The notes under the pieces were generated by a model that did no database searches, was not told the DNA's origin, and worked only from the letters and a program-made list of their open reading frames with translations. DNA of 64,000 nucleotides, taken from positions 44,289,825-44,353,824 of the forward strand of contig OY997591.1 in the NCBI GenBank assembly GCA_963921825.1. Reading direction: 5' to 3'. This document shows positions 9,871-21,562 of the stretch, in pieces (the first letter of the stretch is position 1; every line of letters starts with the position of its first letter). Source of the stretch: Erodium maritimum (lineage: Eukaryota > Streptophyta > Magnoliopsida > Geraniales > Geraniaceae). The translations under genes and the position numbers were made by a program.

Positions 9871-11144
9871 GTCTTGATAAAGTCTATAAAGAGAACCCTG
9901 GATTTTTTTAGTTCACCTTTAAATATAGGATGTTAGCAGGGGTTTTGAGAACACTGATATAGTTTCATGTAATGTGTTTTAAATCGGTAGTGTGTGGTCG
10001 TAGAAATTGTTGGAACATAAAGTTGTATAAATGTGGTTTGTCCCACATAGATAAATTATAGAGCAAATAATGTGAATGTATGGAAACATATTTCTACTCT
10101 AGTTAGTTAGAGTATGGAATCAACTGTGGTGACATGTGTAGAATTGCTATTAGGTCTTGAATAATTATTATTAATCAAGACTGACATTTGGGCACTTGGG
10201 CGTGTCAAGTCTGATTCATTTTATTTTTGGATCACTCTAAAACAGTTATTAATCGTTACATTTGACGAGACATTCCTGCATCAAGAGCCACAAATTCAAT
10301 CTAGATATTGCATATATTTTGTTCAGAAAAGATACTATTCAGCTTTGTAAATTCATATCAGGTTAATATAGTAGTATTATATCCCGAAGGATATGCCCAA
10401 TATAGTAGGGGCATAAAATCCTTACGGAAAGTATACTCCAACGCCTTATTGCAACTTTGTTCGTGTTTGTGATCTAACATAAATCGGGAAGGCTACATCA
10501 GAAGGAAAATTGAAAAATATTTGAGTGGACAACACTAAAGCATAGAGGTGTAGAAGAAAACTCCATTGGACATTTATATGAATATCCAAATTGGTTATCA
10601 CATTTCGTGTCCATTCAAGTTGTACTTGCCGCTGACGTCTTGGAGGGCTCTATCACCGTTGATTCAGGTATCCCTCCTCCTCCCTTCTTCTCGATCTGTA
10701 CTAATCTTCCCCTACTCATCTACAATTGGTGGTTGGTGCCTCATGGTTTTGTGGGTGTTGGCCGTCATGAGGTGTTCGGCTATGTGCCTTGTTTGAAGGT
10801 GTAGTAAGGTTCGAGTTAGGGTTTGGAGGTGCCTGATCTTTCGGGTTTAGGAGTTGTGGTGTTCTACCGGTGGCGATTATGGGTATGGGAAGCTTTACTA
10901 TTGCACTACCGAGGGGTACTTCTTTCAGTGCTTTTCTTCAAAACACTTCATGTTGGTAAAATCGGGGTTTCTTTAGACCTGTTGGCTTTGTTATTAGCAT
11001 TCCACGTCTTCCGTTCGGACGATTTAAATTTAGAATCAACCTGATCATCGCATGCATTGTCAAATGGTTGGATAGATTTCTCCTAACGAATCACCACGAC
11101 ATGTATCCTACTGAATTAAAAGAAAATTGGCGATCAAAAACTAA
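9871..11144. other. unassigned AT-rich segment with LTR-like fragments
   Basis: No credible gene. 10000-10210 (TGTTGGAACATAAAG followed by TTTGTCCCACAT) and 10373-10520 read like eroded Copia LTR pieces; this is impression only. 10566-11044 has several short open frames without domains. 11100-11144 is the AT-rich target region of LIN-B. Confidence 0.3.
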
Positions 11145-12836
11145 AAAAATATTTTAAAATTCTTGGCAGCGTTCCACCTTGCCTCTGGGTTGGAAATCAA
11201 CTATTCTAAATCTCTGCTTGTGTTACTGAATGGCTCCTCTTCTGAAGCGATTGAATTGGCATCCATCCTAGGCTGCCTTGTGAGTTCCCTCCCCTTTAAT
11301 TATCTGGGCTTTTCCCTAGGCGCAAACCCGAGACTAGCATCAACCTAGCTTCCTCTGATTCAAAGATTTAGAAATGCGACTGAACTATGGCAATCCAAGC
11401 TCCTCTCAATTGGTGGAAGGTATACTCTTATAAGATCTACTCTTAGTTCCATCATTATCTTCACTATGTCGCTCCTCAAAGCCCCGTCCAAAGTGATTCT
11501 GGAACTCGAAGCCATCGAAAGGTCCTTTTTATGGGGAGCCAAACCCAGACAAAAGGCTCTGTACAAAGTCAACTGGAATAAGATCAAGCTCCCCAAACTG
11601 AAAGGAGGCCTTGCGATCAGAAGTCTAGGTGATTTCAATTTAGCCCTCCTATCCAAATGGATATGGCGCTTCGCATCTGATGAAAACCCGCTGTGGAAGC
11701 GAGTCCTTTGCTCCCTCTATGGCTGGCCGTTCAATGCCAGGGACCTTTCCTCAGTCTCCTCTGTTTGTTGCTCTCCAAATGTCTCGAATATCATCAGCAT
11801 GTTTAAGGAAGAACGTATTGCTAATCTTTTTGGCCCAGATGGTTATCGTTGGGAAACCGCATCCTCTTCTGGGTTGACAGTTTGACTGGGCCGGAACCTC
11901 TGAGCAGTCTTTTCCCTCGCCTCTTCCTTGTGGATGAGGACAAATCGGCTCTAGTATCTGATTGTTGGAATGGCAGTAGCTAGGAACCGAAATTCAGGCA
12001 ACCTCTAATGGTCTATGAGTCTGAGAAGAATACGCTTCTACTTCTCCATCTGTCTATCTTCCGGCCTTCACCCAAACCAGACCAGGTCAGATGGGCGCAC
12101 GACTCCAAATCCTTCTCAGTCAAGGCTGTTTATCAGAAAATTCAGTTTGATGGAGTAAGCCCCAACCTTCCTTGGGCAAAACCCTTGTGGAAATCAAATC
12201 TCCCTCCTAAAATCACCCTTCAAAGATGGCTCATTGCTCTTGGAGCTCTCCCCACAAAAGATTTCCTGGAATCTCGCGGTTTGAACATACCCATTGATCC
12301 GGCTCTCTGCAATTTTTGCCCTTCATCCTTTGAATATTGCGACCACCTTCTACTGTGTTGCACTAGATCTCAATATTTTTGGGCTCTAGTATTCCGATGG
12401 TGGAATCTCAGAGGTTGTCTCCCCTGTTCTGTTGTTGATCTTATAGTTCAATGGGAAGGTTTCTCGTCAGCCAAAGCCTCAAGAGCTCTTTGGTTGAAAA
12501 CCCTCTACGTCAGCTTCTGGCATCTCTGGCTCTCCAGGAACCCGGTGGTGTTCTCCAGCCATCAAGAGCCAGTTGAATTAATCTTGCTCAAGGTCCAGCT
12601 CTACACCTTCTCCTTACTGAAACTGAAGCTCTCTTCCGTTTCAGAACATGACCTGTCTCTATGGAAAAGCTCCCCAACTTCTTTTCTTAGATCCCTCATC
12701 TCCTTGTAACTCAGTCGGTGTTATTGTTTGTATGGCATGTGTCCCTTATCTCTTGTCCAACCTCGGCTTCGGCCTTCAATAAAATCATTTTTTTCGGGGA
12801 TAAAAAAAATGGTATTTAAAGAAAAATATTTCAAAA
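11145..12836 (+). mobile_element. LIN-B: 5'-truncated L1-type LINE with target duplication
   Basis: Starts abruptly inside the reverse transcriptase thumb region and ends with a tail reading CAATAAAATC and then TAAAAAAAAT (12801-12810). AAAAATATTTTAAAA at 11145-11159 recurs with one mismatch at 12822-12836, a 15-bp candidate target duplication. A dozen bases separate the tail from the second copy, so its limits are not certain. About 1.65 kb remains of an element that would be over 5 kb. Confidence 0.75.
11163..12709 (+). pseudogene. LINE ORF2 C-terminal part (RT thumb and zf-RVT)
   Basis: Three frame segments (11163-11348, 11466-11885, 12008-12709) give one continuous LINE ORF2 C-terminus. 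The first shows LASGLEINYSKS and LPFNYLGFSLGA, the conserved end of plant LINE RT. The second shows WGAKPRQKALYKVNW and GGLAIRSLGDFNLALLSKW. The third carries the zf-RVT pattern: LWKSNLPPKITLQRW, LPTKDFLESRGL, then CNFC and CDHLLLCC. Frameshifts near 11349 and 11886 separate them. Endonuclease and RT catalytic core are absent through 5' truncation. It is homologous to the LIN-A segment at 14987-16401 but belongs to a different copy. Confidence 0.85.
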
Positions 12837-12840
12837 GAAA

Positions 12841-13548
12841 TCTATAAATAGACGACTCACACTATACTCTATAATACAATTCTTCTTTCAAATACTCTTT
12901 CACACTTTCCACCCACCATGCCTAAAAAAATCTTCTTGAAACAAATCAGTGTGGGTCCGATTATATACGAGCAATACAAACATACATTAACGGATGATAT
13001 TAGCCTCACTACTTTGATGTCAACAGAGTTGTAGTACCAAGAGGCACTCGAAGAAAGAATGACCCAGGGAGAAGAATCGTCACACAATTATCACAATTAT
13101 GCCCGAAGACATCTAGTCTGGAGTCGTTTAGAAGAGCACGAGTGACTCATGAACGAAACACCCCCGACATTAGTTCTGAATGGAGCGACCTCTTTTCCTT
13201 CGCATTATAGGGACCATTATGGAACATGGCGACCATTTCGTTCAAACGCGTGACAGGCTTAGGATAACAAGTCTTAATTAATTAATGTTGTTCAGTAAAA
13301 CCTGTCTAAAACAAGAGGCACTTATTGCATATCAACGAGACGACTTTCTGGCATGATTACAACCATTCGTAATGTAAAATCTATCCCATTACTTTGAAAG
13401 GGAAATTCACACGCTACCTATGGATATGATATCTCTTCTTCAATACGGTTGGGGTGAATAACAACATTAATGTTCTCAATGAATCAATGTCATTGACTAA
13501 AAATATGTGAGGGGACCAACCTCTCATGGAGTACACAACAAACAATGA
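12841..13548 (+). pseudogene. Har: PIF/Harbinger transposase relic
   Basis: An ATG at 12918 opens MPKKIFLKQISVGPI, stopped after about 40 codons. Beyond, in shifted frames, are recognisable pieces of plant PIF/Harbinger (DDE) transposase. The stretch near 13180-13260 reads LFLRIIGTIMEHGDHFVQ, matching the conserved LFLRIV..LE.HD.YF block. The stretch near 13457-13545 reads NNINVLNESMSLTKN and later EYTTNND, matching the NDINVL..SPLF block close to the second catalytic Asp region. Much of the middle of the protein is missing. Family identity is from memory of these blocks. I found no terminal inverted repeats or TTA/TAA duplication. Confidence 0.55.
12843..12850 (+). promoter_or_regulatory. 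TATA box candidate of the Harbinger relic
   Basis: TATAAATA lies 67 bp upstream of the ATG at 12918, a plausible core promoter spacing. It is a sequence match only. Confidence 0.4.
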
Positions 13549-13956
13549 TGTCGGGTTATTTTATAATCCAACATGTGGGCTTCCAAATTGAGACATATAT
13601 TTAGGTTTAATATTTGTATTGGGCTCAATAATTGGTATGGGCTTTGCAATGTGTGATACCCACTATAGGTTTGTTTACAGTAATGAGATTTAATTACAGC
13701 CTATATATAAATTAGTAATTAGGGTTTAGATTAATCAACCGTCTTTCATTCTCCTCCATCCCCATCTATTGAGTGAGAGCACATTGAGAGTATAAGGGAT
13801 TAATTTGTCGAAGGCCAAACCAATCTTGTTTTCATCATCAACATGGAATTAGGTACGCTTTCTATGTTATTATATGCTTAAATCCTGATTGTTTGACTAA
13901 GCGTTGGATTCCTAAGGGATTGGATTTGTTTCTAACAAGTAGTACCATAACCACGC
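13549..13956 (+). mobile_element. Cop-0: eroded Copia-like LTR and degenerate PBS
   Basis: 13549-13937 starts TGTCGGGTTATT and ends TTTCTAACA, with a TATA-like CTATATATAA at 13701-13710. Two bases later 13940-13956 reads TAGTACCATAACCACGC, which resembles an initiator-Met PBS with several substitutions. If right, the DNA flanking LIN-A on both sides is the leader of an old Copia element and forms the base of the nest. No partner LTR was found. Confidence 0.4.
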
Positions 13957-14142
13957 TTTAATCGAATTATTGGGATTTATTTGATTTCCTTTGTTGGATT
14001 ATTTGTGAAGCTATTGTTATGATTTCGATGGCTTCACTTTGTTCTGCTGCATATATTTGGGTTCATGACTTTTATATGAATCTTTGGTTTGATTGTCGAA
14101 ACCTATATGGTCATATCATGCATGTATTTTTGTAATATGCAA
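13957..14142. other. left flank of LIN-A
   Basis: AT-rich noncoding DNA, possibly the leader of Cop-0. It ends with TTGTAATATGCAA before the LINE tail. A clear target duplication at the other end of LIN-A (about 41930-42050) was not found; similar AATTTTTGCAAAA words are only suggestive. Confidence 0.35.
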
Positions 14143-14986
14143 TTTTTTCATTGATGAAACCTCTTTTGAGGTAAAAGTGGAGATACAAAAGCCAAGTAGG
14201 GAAAAAAAGAGGGGTATACCCCAAGATGATCATATGCCATCTATAGAGGAGATCAACTACAACAAAAAATTAAAAACACATCTAAAACATAAACAGGAGC
14301 CAAGAGAGATGCGTGCGGATCAAGCAAGCAATCATGCTTGCTTGCAAGCCAAGTAACCAGGCCAAACACAAGGATCAGGTGATTTTTGCTTCCGAGAGAC
14401 CTGAGATAGAACTCAATCACAATGGGAGTTCACCAAACCAGTTCAACCAATCATGAGTTATGAAGCAAGGTAGATCTTAGAACTAAAATAACCAAGAGAA
14501 GCCAGATGAGAACGACTGGACTTTGAAAATAGGAGAAGAAAGCATCATCAGCAACAGTTCAGAGAAGGAACAAAGTTGCAGCAGCCAAGTATGAGCAAAA
14601 CAACAACAACCAAGAACCTCAGCTAAATGTGTCAAGGATTTGATAAGGCATCAGTAAGAAATGCCAGAGAAAAACCTGCGAGGGAGAAGAGAAGAGCATA
14701 ACCTGAAATCACCAAACCAGGGACATCACTCAAACCTAAAAGGATGACTAACCACACACAGATAGAGAGGAGAGACCTAGCACTACCCACACACAAGAAA
14801 GGAATAGACCAAGAAAGAGAGGGATCAAGATCAAGACAAACCTTACCAAACTCACAACTCGGCCCAAACACATCCCAGACCCTTCCCAAACCCCAACCCC
14901 AAGAGAACAATCAAACAAGCCCAGAAAATACTACAGAATTCAACCAACATAGATCAAGGGATGTATAGAGAGTATGAGTGCATAGA
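14143..14986 (-). other. 3' UTR of LIN-A
   Basis: Follows the ORF2 C-terminus on the minus strand and ends with a short A tail seen as TTTTTT at 14143-14148. Purine-rich on the plus strand, no credible ORF. Confidence 0.6.
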
Positions 14987-16401
14987 TCAGCAACTCTGAG
15001 TAAATGATTTCCAATCATGAAAGGAGAAGAAATTGCAAGATTTCTGAAAAGAAGCCAAAGCCCAACTATAAGACTGATTGAGGATGATGTCAAAGATCTG
15101 AAGGGTTGGGATGTCAATCCCATTGAATACTAGGTTGTTTCTTGCCAACCAGATCAGCCAGTAGCTGAGTTGAATGATTTTGCCCAAGCACTCTTTCTTT
15201 TCTTGTGGAAGAGATATGGCCAGGCAGAGAAGAATTCTTTGATAGAGCCAGAGATGACCAATTCAACTCCCCACCATGGACAAAGTAATGCCCAGACCTT
15301 CCAGGATTTGTAACAATGCAGCAGGATGTGGGAGGCATCTTCAAACTCTTAGTGGAAATGCTGACATAGGACTTCTTCTAAGGTGAGATGCATACCTCTA
15401 TTATCAAGAAAGCATTTACTTGGGAGAGCTTCATGGCAGGAAAGCCAAGAGAAAGCGGTAATTTTAGGAGGGATGCCAGGAATCCATAGATGTTTTGACC
15501 AGTTGAAGCTGCTGGGAGAGATGCCTTGTTGATCAAGCAAACTATAATCTCTTTTGACTGTGAAGCCTTTTTTATCACCAGTCCATAAAAGAGTGTCAAC
15601 ATGGGAGATAAGATGAATGCCATTGAGAATAAATTGGAGGGACATCCAATCTTGTTCAGCTCTTCCTCTTAGAGCTCTTCTAAAGTGTACATCCCATGAG
15701 GAGCCAGACCAAACATCAGAAACCATAACAGATTTTGCTTGGGAGAGATTATATAGCCTTGGAAAAAGGATTTTGAAGGGAGTAACTACCCACCATATGT
15801 CATCCCAGAAAAAGATTCTGACTCCATTACCTAGCTTCCAAGCAAGACCCCTGAAGCCGAATACATCACTAAATCTGGGGCCTGAGTTTAAATCAATTAA
15901 ATGATGGAGAAAGCTTCTTGATCCAATTTCTCTAAACTTTGAGAGATCCCACTCATTGGGGTTCCAACCATATTTACCACATATCACAAGCTTCCATAGA
16001 CTCTGTCTTTCCAAGGAAAATCTCCACCACCATTTGGAGAGGAGAGCCACATTCATTAAAGCCACGCCTTTTATCCCCAAGCCTCCCTCTTCTTTAGGTT
16101 TACATACAGTGTTCCAGCTAACTTTTTTGAATGTTCTGGATGTGGGTTTAGTATGCCAAAGAAACCTCTTCTGCCATCTAACCAGTCAGTTGATATCCCC
16201 CTTTGGAGCCTTCACTAATGGGAAAAAATAAAGAGGAAGTGCTCCCAGGAATGATTTAATCACTGTTATCCTTCTTCCAAGGGAGAGGGTTTTTGCTTGC
16301 CATAGACCCAATGATGATTTATATTTCTGAACTATGGAATCCCAAGAACTGGTCTTCCTTATATTTGCACCCAAAGGGAATCCCAAGTAGTTAAAAGGCA
16401 T
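14987..16401 (-). pseudogene. LIN-A ORF2: RT thumb, zf-RVT and C-terminus
   Basis: Minus-strand segments 16401-16186, 16080-15349 and 15187-14987 continue one LINE ORF2. The first has MPFNYLGFPLGANIRK, LWQAKTLSLGRR and LPLYFFPLVKAP. The second has NVALLSKWWWRF, then a zf-RVT-like region with HLWIPGIPPKITAFSWL and LPSKCFLDNRGM. The last has SYWLIWLARNNLVFNG, typical of the LINE C-terminus. Frameshifts near 16185, 15348 and 15187 break it. It is colinear with LIN-B 11163-12709 at moderate similarity. Confidence 0.85.
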
Positions 16402-17489
16402 GGAGCGAATAGAGCAGCCCAGTGAATATGCTAGTAACTATGTTTCTTCATCTGATATATTGAGTGGAATGATCATAGATTTGGAATAATTGACAGATAG
16501 ACCAGCTGACAATAGAAACATATGAAGTGTTGAAGAAGGAGGCACTATCATCCTTGGCCTTGATAAAAAAACATTGAACCATCTCCAAACTGAAGATGTG
16601 ATACAAGAGGCCCTGCATGATTTATTTGTATACATTCCAACAGAACTTCATGAACTGAGGCTTTTTAAGATCTGATTGAGGCCTTCAGCTACAAGTACAA
16701 AGAGAAATGGGCAGAGGGAACAACCCTGCCTTAATCCTCTGCTGATAGAGAAGTCTGGAGAAGGAGATCCATTGACTAGGACAGAAATACGAGCTTTTAA
16801 GAAAGAGAGCATCCATATTTTCCATTTATGACCAAAATCCCATTTTGGTGAGTAAACTCATCACAAAGTTCCAGCTGACCTTGTCTAAAGTGTTTTCTAA
16901 GTCAGCTTTGAAAATGAATGCTTTGAGTTTTGATCTTTTAAGATAATGTACAACTTCTGAGGCTATGAGGATACCTTCACCAATCTGCCTTCCTGTAATG
17001 AATGTTGACTGCTCATCACCAACAAGAGAGCTTATCACATTTCTCAATCTGAGTGATAACAACTTTGATATAATTTTATAGGGGCCCCCCATAACGCTTA
17101 TGGGCCTAAAATCATCAAAGGTGAGAGGTGAGGAGAATATATGGATCAAGGTAATGAAGGAAGAATTTAGCCATTTTCCTAATTGTCCAGAGGTGTGGAA
17201 AGCTTGTAGGAAAAACATAAGATCCTCTTTAATTATAGGCCAGCATGATTGAAAGAATTTGAGGCTATAACCATCTGGACCAGGTGCTTTATCCCCATTG
17301 CAGGCCGTTACGGCTTGGAGCACTTCATCCTCCATAAAAGGTCTCTCCAACCATTGAGCTTGGTCAGAGGATATATCTGAAAATAGGAGGTCTGAGAGGG
17401 AGGTTTCTTCAGGACAGGATGTTGTGAATCTATTGGCAAAGTGTGCTGCTACATCATTTTTTTTTATTTCAGAGGGATCATATAGAGTG
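16402..17489 (-). pseudogene. LIN-A ORF2: reverse transcriptase core
   Basis: Frame 17489-16826 is open and shows the LINE RT order: NGDKAPGPDGYSLKFFQSCW, then FRPISVMGGPYKIISKLLS, then FITGRQIGEGILIASEVV, then FKADLENTLDKVSWNFV with the first catalytic Asp kept. A frameshift near 16826 follows, then SRGLRQGCSLCPFLFVL. At 16578-16589 the frame HLQF-GDG shows that the usual FADD catalytic box reads FGDG, so one of the paired aspartates is replaced. The enzyme would copy LINE RNA at nicked target DNA; this copy cannot. The upstream half of ORF2 is 20 kb away, beyond Tek-2. Confidence 0.9.
17485..17489. repeat. target-site duplication GAGTG, left copy
   Basis: Pairs with 38144-38148. Five bases is the size made by Gypsy and Copia integrases. 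Confidence 0.85.
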
Positions 17490-18140
17490 AGTAATAACCA
17501 CTCCCGGTCAACGCCAGTAAAACCTGCGAAAAGCAGGAAAATTTAAAAATTTTGAGCAGACACTGAATTGAACCGGAATTGGACCCCGAGGGTCATACCG
17601 GACTTAAGTTGACCCCGCTATTGACCAAAGTGAGTTCCGGGGGACTCAGGGCAACTTTCTTATCAATTTGGGAAATGTTGACTTTTCGTTGGAAAAGTCA
17701 ACCGAGCGACGTTTTGGTCCATTCGAGGACCGTTTTGGATCCAAAAAGCTTAGCCGTCGTCGCAACGGTCTTAGTTGAGCCATTCCCTTGTAGCCCGCCA
17801 AGTTTCGTAATTTCTTGGAAAAAGTGCCCGTTCGGGACCCGAAACGTCCGATTTTCGTGAATCTGATTGGAAAATATCAAGTAGATATTTTCCAAAAGGT
17901 GTGGGACCCACCTTGACACTTGTCCTAATTGTGGTGGTGTTAGTTTTGGGGGGGGAAAGGATGAGAGGACAAGGGGTGGCCGGCCATGTATTAAAAAGAG
18001 AAAAAAAAAAAAGATAAAATGAGTTAGTGTTTTAGAAGGAGAAAGAAGAGAGAAGAAAGGGAGAGAAGATGAAGAAGGAAGAGAGGAAGTTAGGGTTTGG
18101 GCACTATTCACGCCATATCCAACCCTTGGATCGTCTCGAG
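17490..18140 (+). mobile_element. Tek-2 LTR, left part
   Basis: First 651 bp of the solo LTR, ending with TCGAG (18136-18140), the left target duplication of Cop-1. It matches the reverse complement of 4200-4898. Frames at 17579-17860 and the reverse are shared by all Tek LTRs but have no known domain. Confidence 0.85.
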
Positions 18141-19913
18141 TGATAGCCTTTATGCCCGTAGCCCAATCGTAAATGTCCAAATGTAAATATCATCGTTGGC
18201 AATATAACAAAGCGGCTTTTGATATTACTTAAGTGTTGGAGTAATATGTCGTATGTGTTTCCGATCTATGCCCACTATGCGAATAGAACCATAGTTCAGG
18301 ATGGATCACACTCGACGGGGTCCCTAGTCAATAGTCTTCGCTGGAAGCGACTAGTATGAAAGATGACTCTTGATGGCTTACGTTCTATTGGCCATAGGAA
18401 AGGTTTCCGGAGTCTGATCATAAACATCATGTGTGGGACATGATGTTGGATGACCCGACCTGAATATGTTCCATAAATTGAGTCATGAACATGTTCAGAG
18501 TCGTTGCTTGTCAGGTATCCTTAGACCGAGGAGTCTATATGATTGTTATGCAGTAAACAACCAAGTTTGACCTGAAAGCCCAACGTTGCACCGTGACTGG
18601 GCTTCCATAACGGCCAGGATTGGCTTGGGGAATGACTGCATGAGTGACATGATAGGCGGCTAAGGGATGTATCCATCATACTACGGTATGGGAAAGATAT
18701 CTAGTTCACGGCCGCTTGATCGAGAGTGACTGACGGGAAAAGCATGGCCATGCGCATGATATGGGATATCATAAGGGTCAGTCATCTCACATATCAAGGA
18801 AAAATTATTGAGGATAAGAAGGATGACGGCTCTATGCCTTATCTCAATCAGGATATCAGTGATAAGGGATAATGACAAGGACGGCTGAAAGGTCAGAATC
18901 GACAAGGGGCGATTCGTTATGCAGGGTCGGGCAATACTGAGTCTCGTCAGTCGCCACTTTAGTAAGATCAAGTAAAATGGGATTTTACGTTGATCTTACT
19001 GACATGCATAGACCTAAGGGTCACACCATAAGTTTGTAACTCGATAAGAATGCAAGTGGATTGGCTTGGAGGGAGTCGTGTCGGGAATTGCCATAGTGGA
19101 CGGGCTAGCATGGTGGGCTCGGTATGGGCTCTCTTGGAGAGGCCCATGATCGGCCACATGGGCTAGGCCCAACAAGAACCAAAGGTCAAAGGTTGACTAA
19201 GTGGTCTTGTTAAACTAAGTGGGTTGGACCCACTTTCCACTAGTTAATAAACTAGCTTAGTTTATTAAGTCTACCATGCAAAGTAGCATGGACACTTGGC
19301 AACTTGATGTAGATTAAGTGAGGTGACCTCTTCCACTTAAGTCTACATGCAAGGGGTGTTGGCAAGACACAACATGAAAATAAGAGAAGAAAATTTCAGC
19401 ACAATTGGTGCATTCTCTCCCATCTTTGCAAACTCCTCCAAGAAATTCCAAGCTCCATTGTTGCATGTTCTTGAGTTAACAAACTCAAGAACTACGTTGG
19501 CTTTGATTCCTTTAAGGATACGTAGGCGTCCAAGGGGCTCAAGCCATTCAAAGTTTGGTGTTATTGAACCAATTTCGGACAAGTAGAGGGTGCTGATTTT
19601 CAGCACAGTTTTGTCCAACCAGTCACTTTCAAGAGCTCGATCGGAGGTTCATCCGATGTCCGATGAAGCTGAATTTTGGAGTGAACGTTCTCCACATATG
19701 GGTCTTCAATATGACCAAAGGGATTTGAGTTTCAACGGTTCGTTTTGGAGATACACGAGCTGCAAGACGAGCCATCTGCAAAGGTGATGTACACAAACCT
19801 CTGCTGAATCTTCAGACTTGTTTTTCATATTTGGTAGATTCATCTCGATTGATTCGTGGTTAATCTTCCGCTGCATTTTGTGTTTAACATGTCCACGACA
19901 TCGAGACCCAATA
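18141..19913 (+). mobile_element. 5' LTR of Cop-1 (1773 bp)
   Basis: Starts TGATAGCCTTTATGCCC (the 3' LTR has TGTTAGACTT) and ends CGAGACCCAATA before the PBS. The terminal CA is changed to TA in both LTRs. Open frames inside are not genes. Confidence 0.9.
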
Positions 19914-19914
19914 G

Positions 19915-19926
19915 TGGTATCAGAGC
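19915..19926 (+). other. primer-binding site of Cop-1
   Basis: TGGTATCAGAGC, complementary to initiator Met tRNA, one base after the 5' LTR. Confidence 0.95.
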
Positions 19927-21562
19927 TTGGCTACCAACGGGAAAAACAAGAGCTGAATTTTTCAGATTTGGTGCTGGAAATTTTGGAGTCCTTGCTGGTT
20001 TTTTCTTTAAAGTGCTTAAAATTGCATGTTAGCTTCTTAATTTCATGTTTTTGCATATATGGGTGCATGCTTGATTGTTAACATGATTTAATTTCTTGCA
20101 TGTGGGTTTTATGCATGAAATTGGTGATTTTCAAAACAAAATCAAATCTGATTTTTTCGAACAATGTTTAATTTTGGGGTCACGAGACCGGGACTCTCGG
20201 GGAGCCGATCACGTGACCGGATGGGACTCCGTTGGACGGAGCTAGGCCGAGTCGTGACTATTGGATAGTCAGAACGCCGGGGCTAAACCATTTGGGAAAT
20301 TGTGACGAGTTTGGAACCGTCATGATGAACCACAAAATTAAACGTTTGGAAAACTCATTTTTGAAACCGGTTTCGATAAACCGTGTAATAATTTTCAAAA
20401 CTTGGAAGCTAATTAAAATCAGTCATATCTCGATGTTTGATAACACGTTGTTTGATAACACGCTATATGATGTGATGATTATGCTTGGTGCACGTTATTA
20501 AGCCCCGGGTAGTTTTATCGCTTTTCTCGGACTGCGTGCCGATAGTGTTAGCGTGTAATTATTCTTTTAAAGGTGTGGTCGTCGTACCACTTGTTTGTAA
20601 TAATTATTATTTCCCGACCTGCGAGTCGTGTATTTTATTGTAACCGTTATCGCCTGCTTGGAGACGAAGAAGCTCAAGAGGCGAGTGAGAGACCGCAGGA
20701 AACGGCTTGGAGGAGATGGACGTCAAGAGGCGAGTGGGAGGCCCACGTCATCGGCTTGAAGTCAAGATTGCTCAAGACCGGGTTGGGAATAGTTTAGGGG
20801 GCTTTGACGTGCACGTCTTTATGCTTGATGTTTGGTTTAAATTTTGCATGATTGTATGGTTAGAATGCATGCTTAGATTTAAACTTTCAAGCAAATCACC
20901 TCACATGCAAAGATAAAAATTGGTTTTAGATCGTTTGTTAGGAGCCCTTGAACCGTCTTTGCATTGGATGTAGTAGACGGGTTCGAAGGAAGAATTACAT
21001 TGGATGTAATTGGACAAGTCATTACATTTGGAATGTAGTTGACGTTCTCATCGCATCGATGATGTGCCAAAAGTTCAAACACGACAAGACAAGTAAAAAC
21101 GGGTCATGTCAGATACCTCCCAATTTATCGACAACTTCCTACTTCATCGACCTATGGGTGTCGTGCGCCTTAGCGGAGCATCCATGGGAAGGCGTTGTAG
21201 TAAGTTTGGTCAGCATATGTGGGTGTCGTGCGCATTAGCGGAGCACCTACATAGTGACAGGCCATCGTTGAAAATTGGTGGACCCGACTACGATTCTCAG
21301 CCTGAGGTTGAGCTAGGGTATCAGATAGGGTAAGCCGTGTACTTAAGTACATACCCTAGCCAAGAGTCACATTGGATGTGATCGGATGGAGTCCGACCTA
21401 CATAGCTCGGTTGAGTGGTGAGCATTAGTTCAGCTCAATCGAGTGAATCAAGGTTCTTGGTTCAAGATTCTATAGGTTTAGAATCGCCTGTCGGTGTTTT
21501 GAACTCGATCTTCATGATTTATTCAGTTTACTGATTAAATTCACTTTGTCGTGTGGATCAAA
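19927..21562 (+). other. leader of Cop-1
   Basis: About 1.6 kb without a gene between PBS and gag. It contains a 70-bp direct repeat starting GTGTCGTGCGC (about 21158 and 21226) and several GCATTGGATGTAG words. Cop-2 has the same layout at 27571-29118. Confidence 0.75.

Noticed and set aside
19915-19926. tRNA gene fragment TGGTATCAGAGC (also 27559, 1644 and 45217)
   Set aside because: Each lies directly after an LTR end, so these are primer-binding sites and not tRNA genes.
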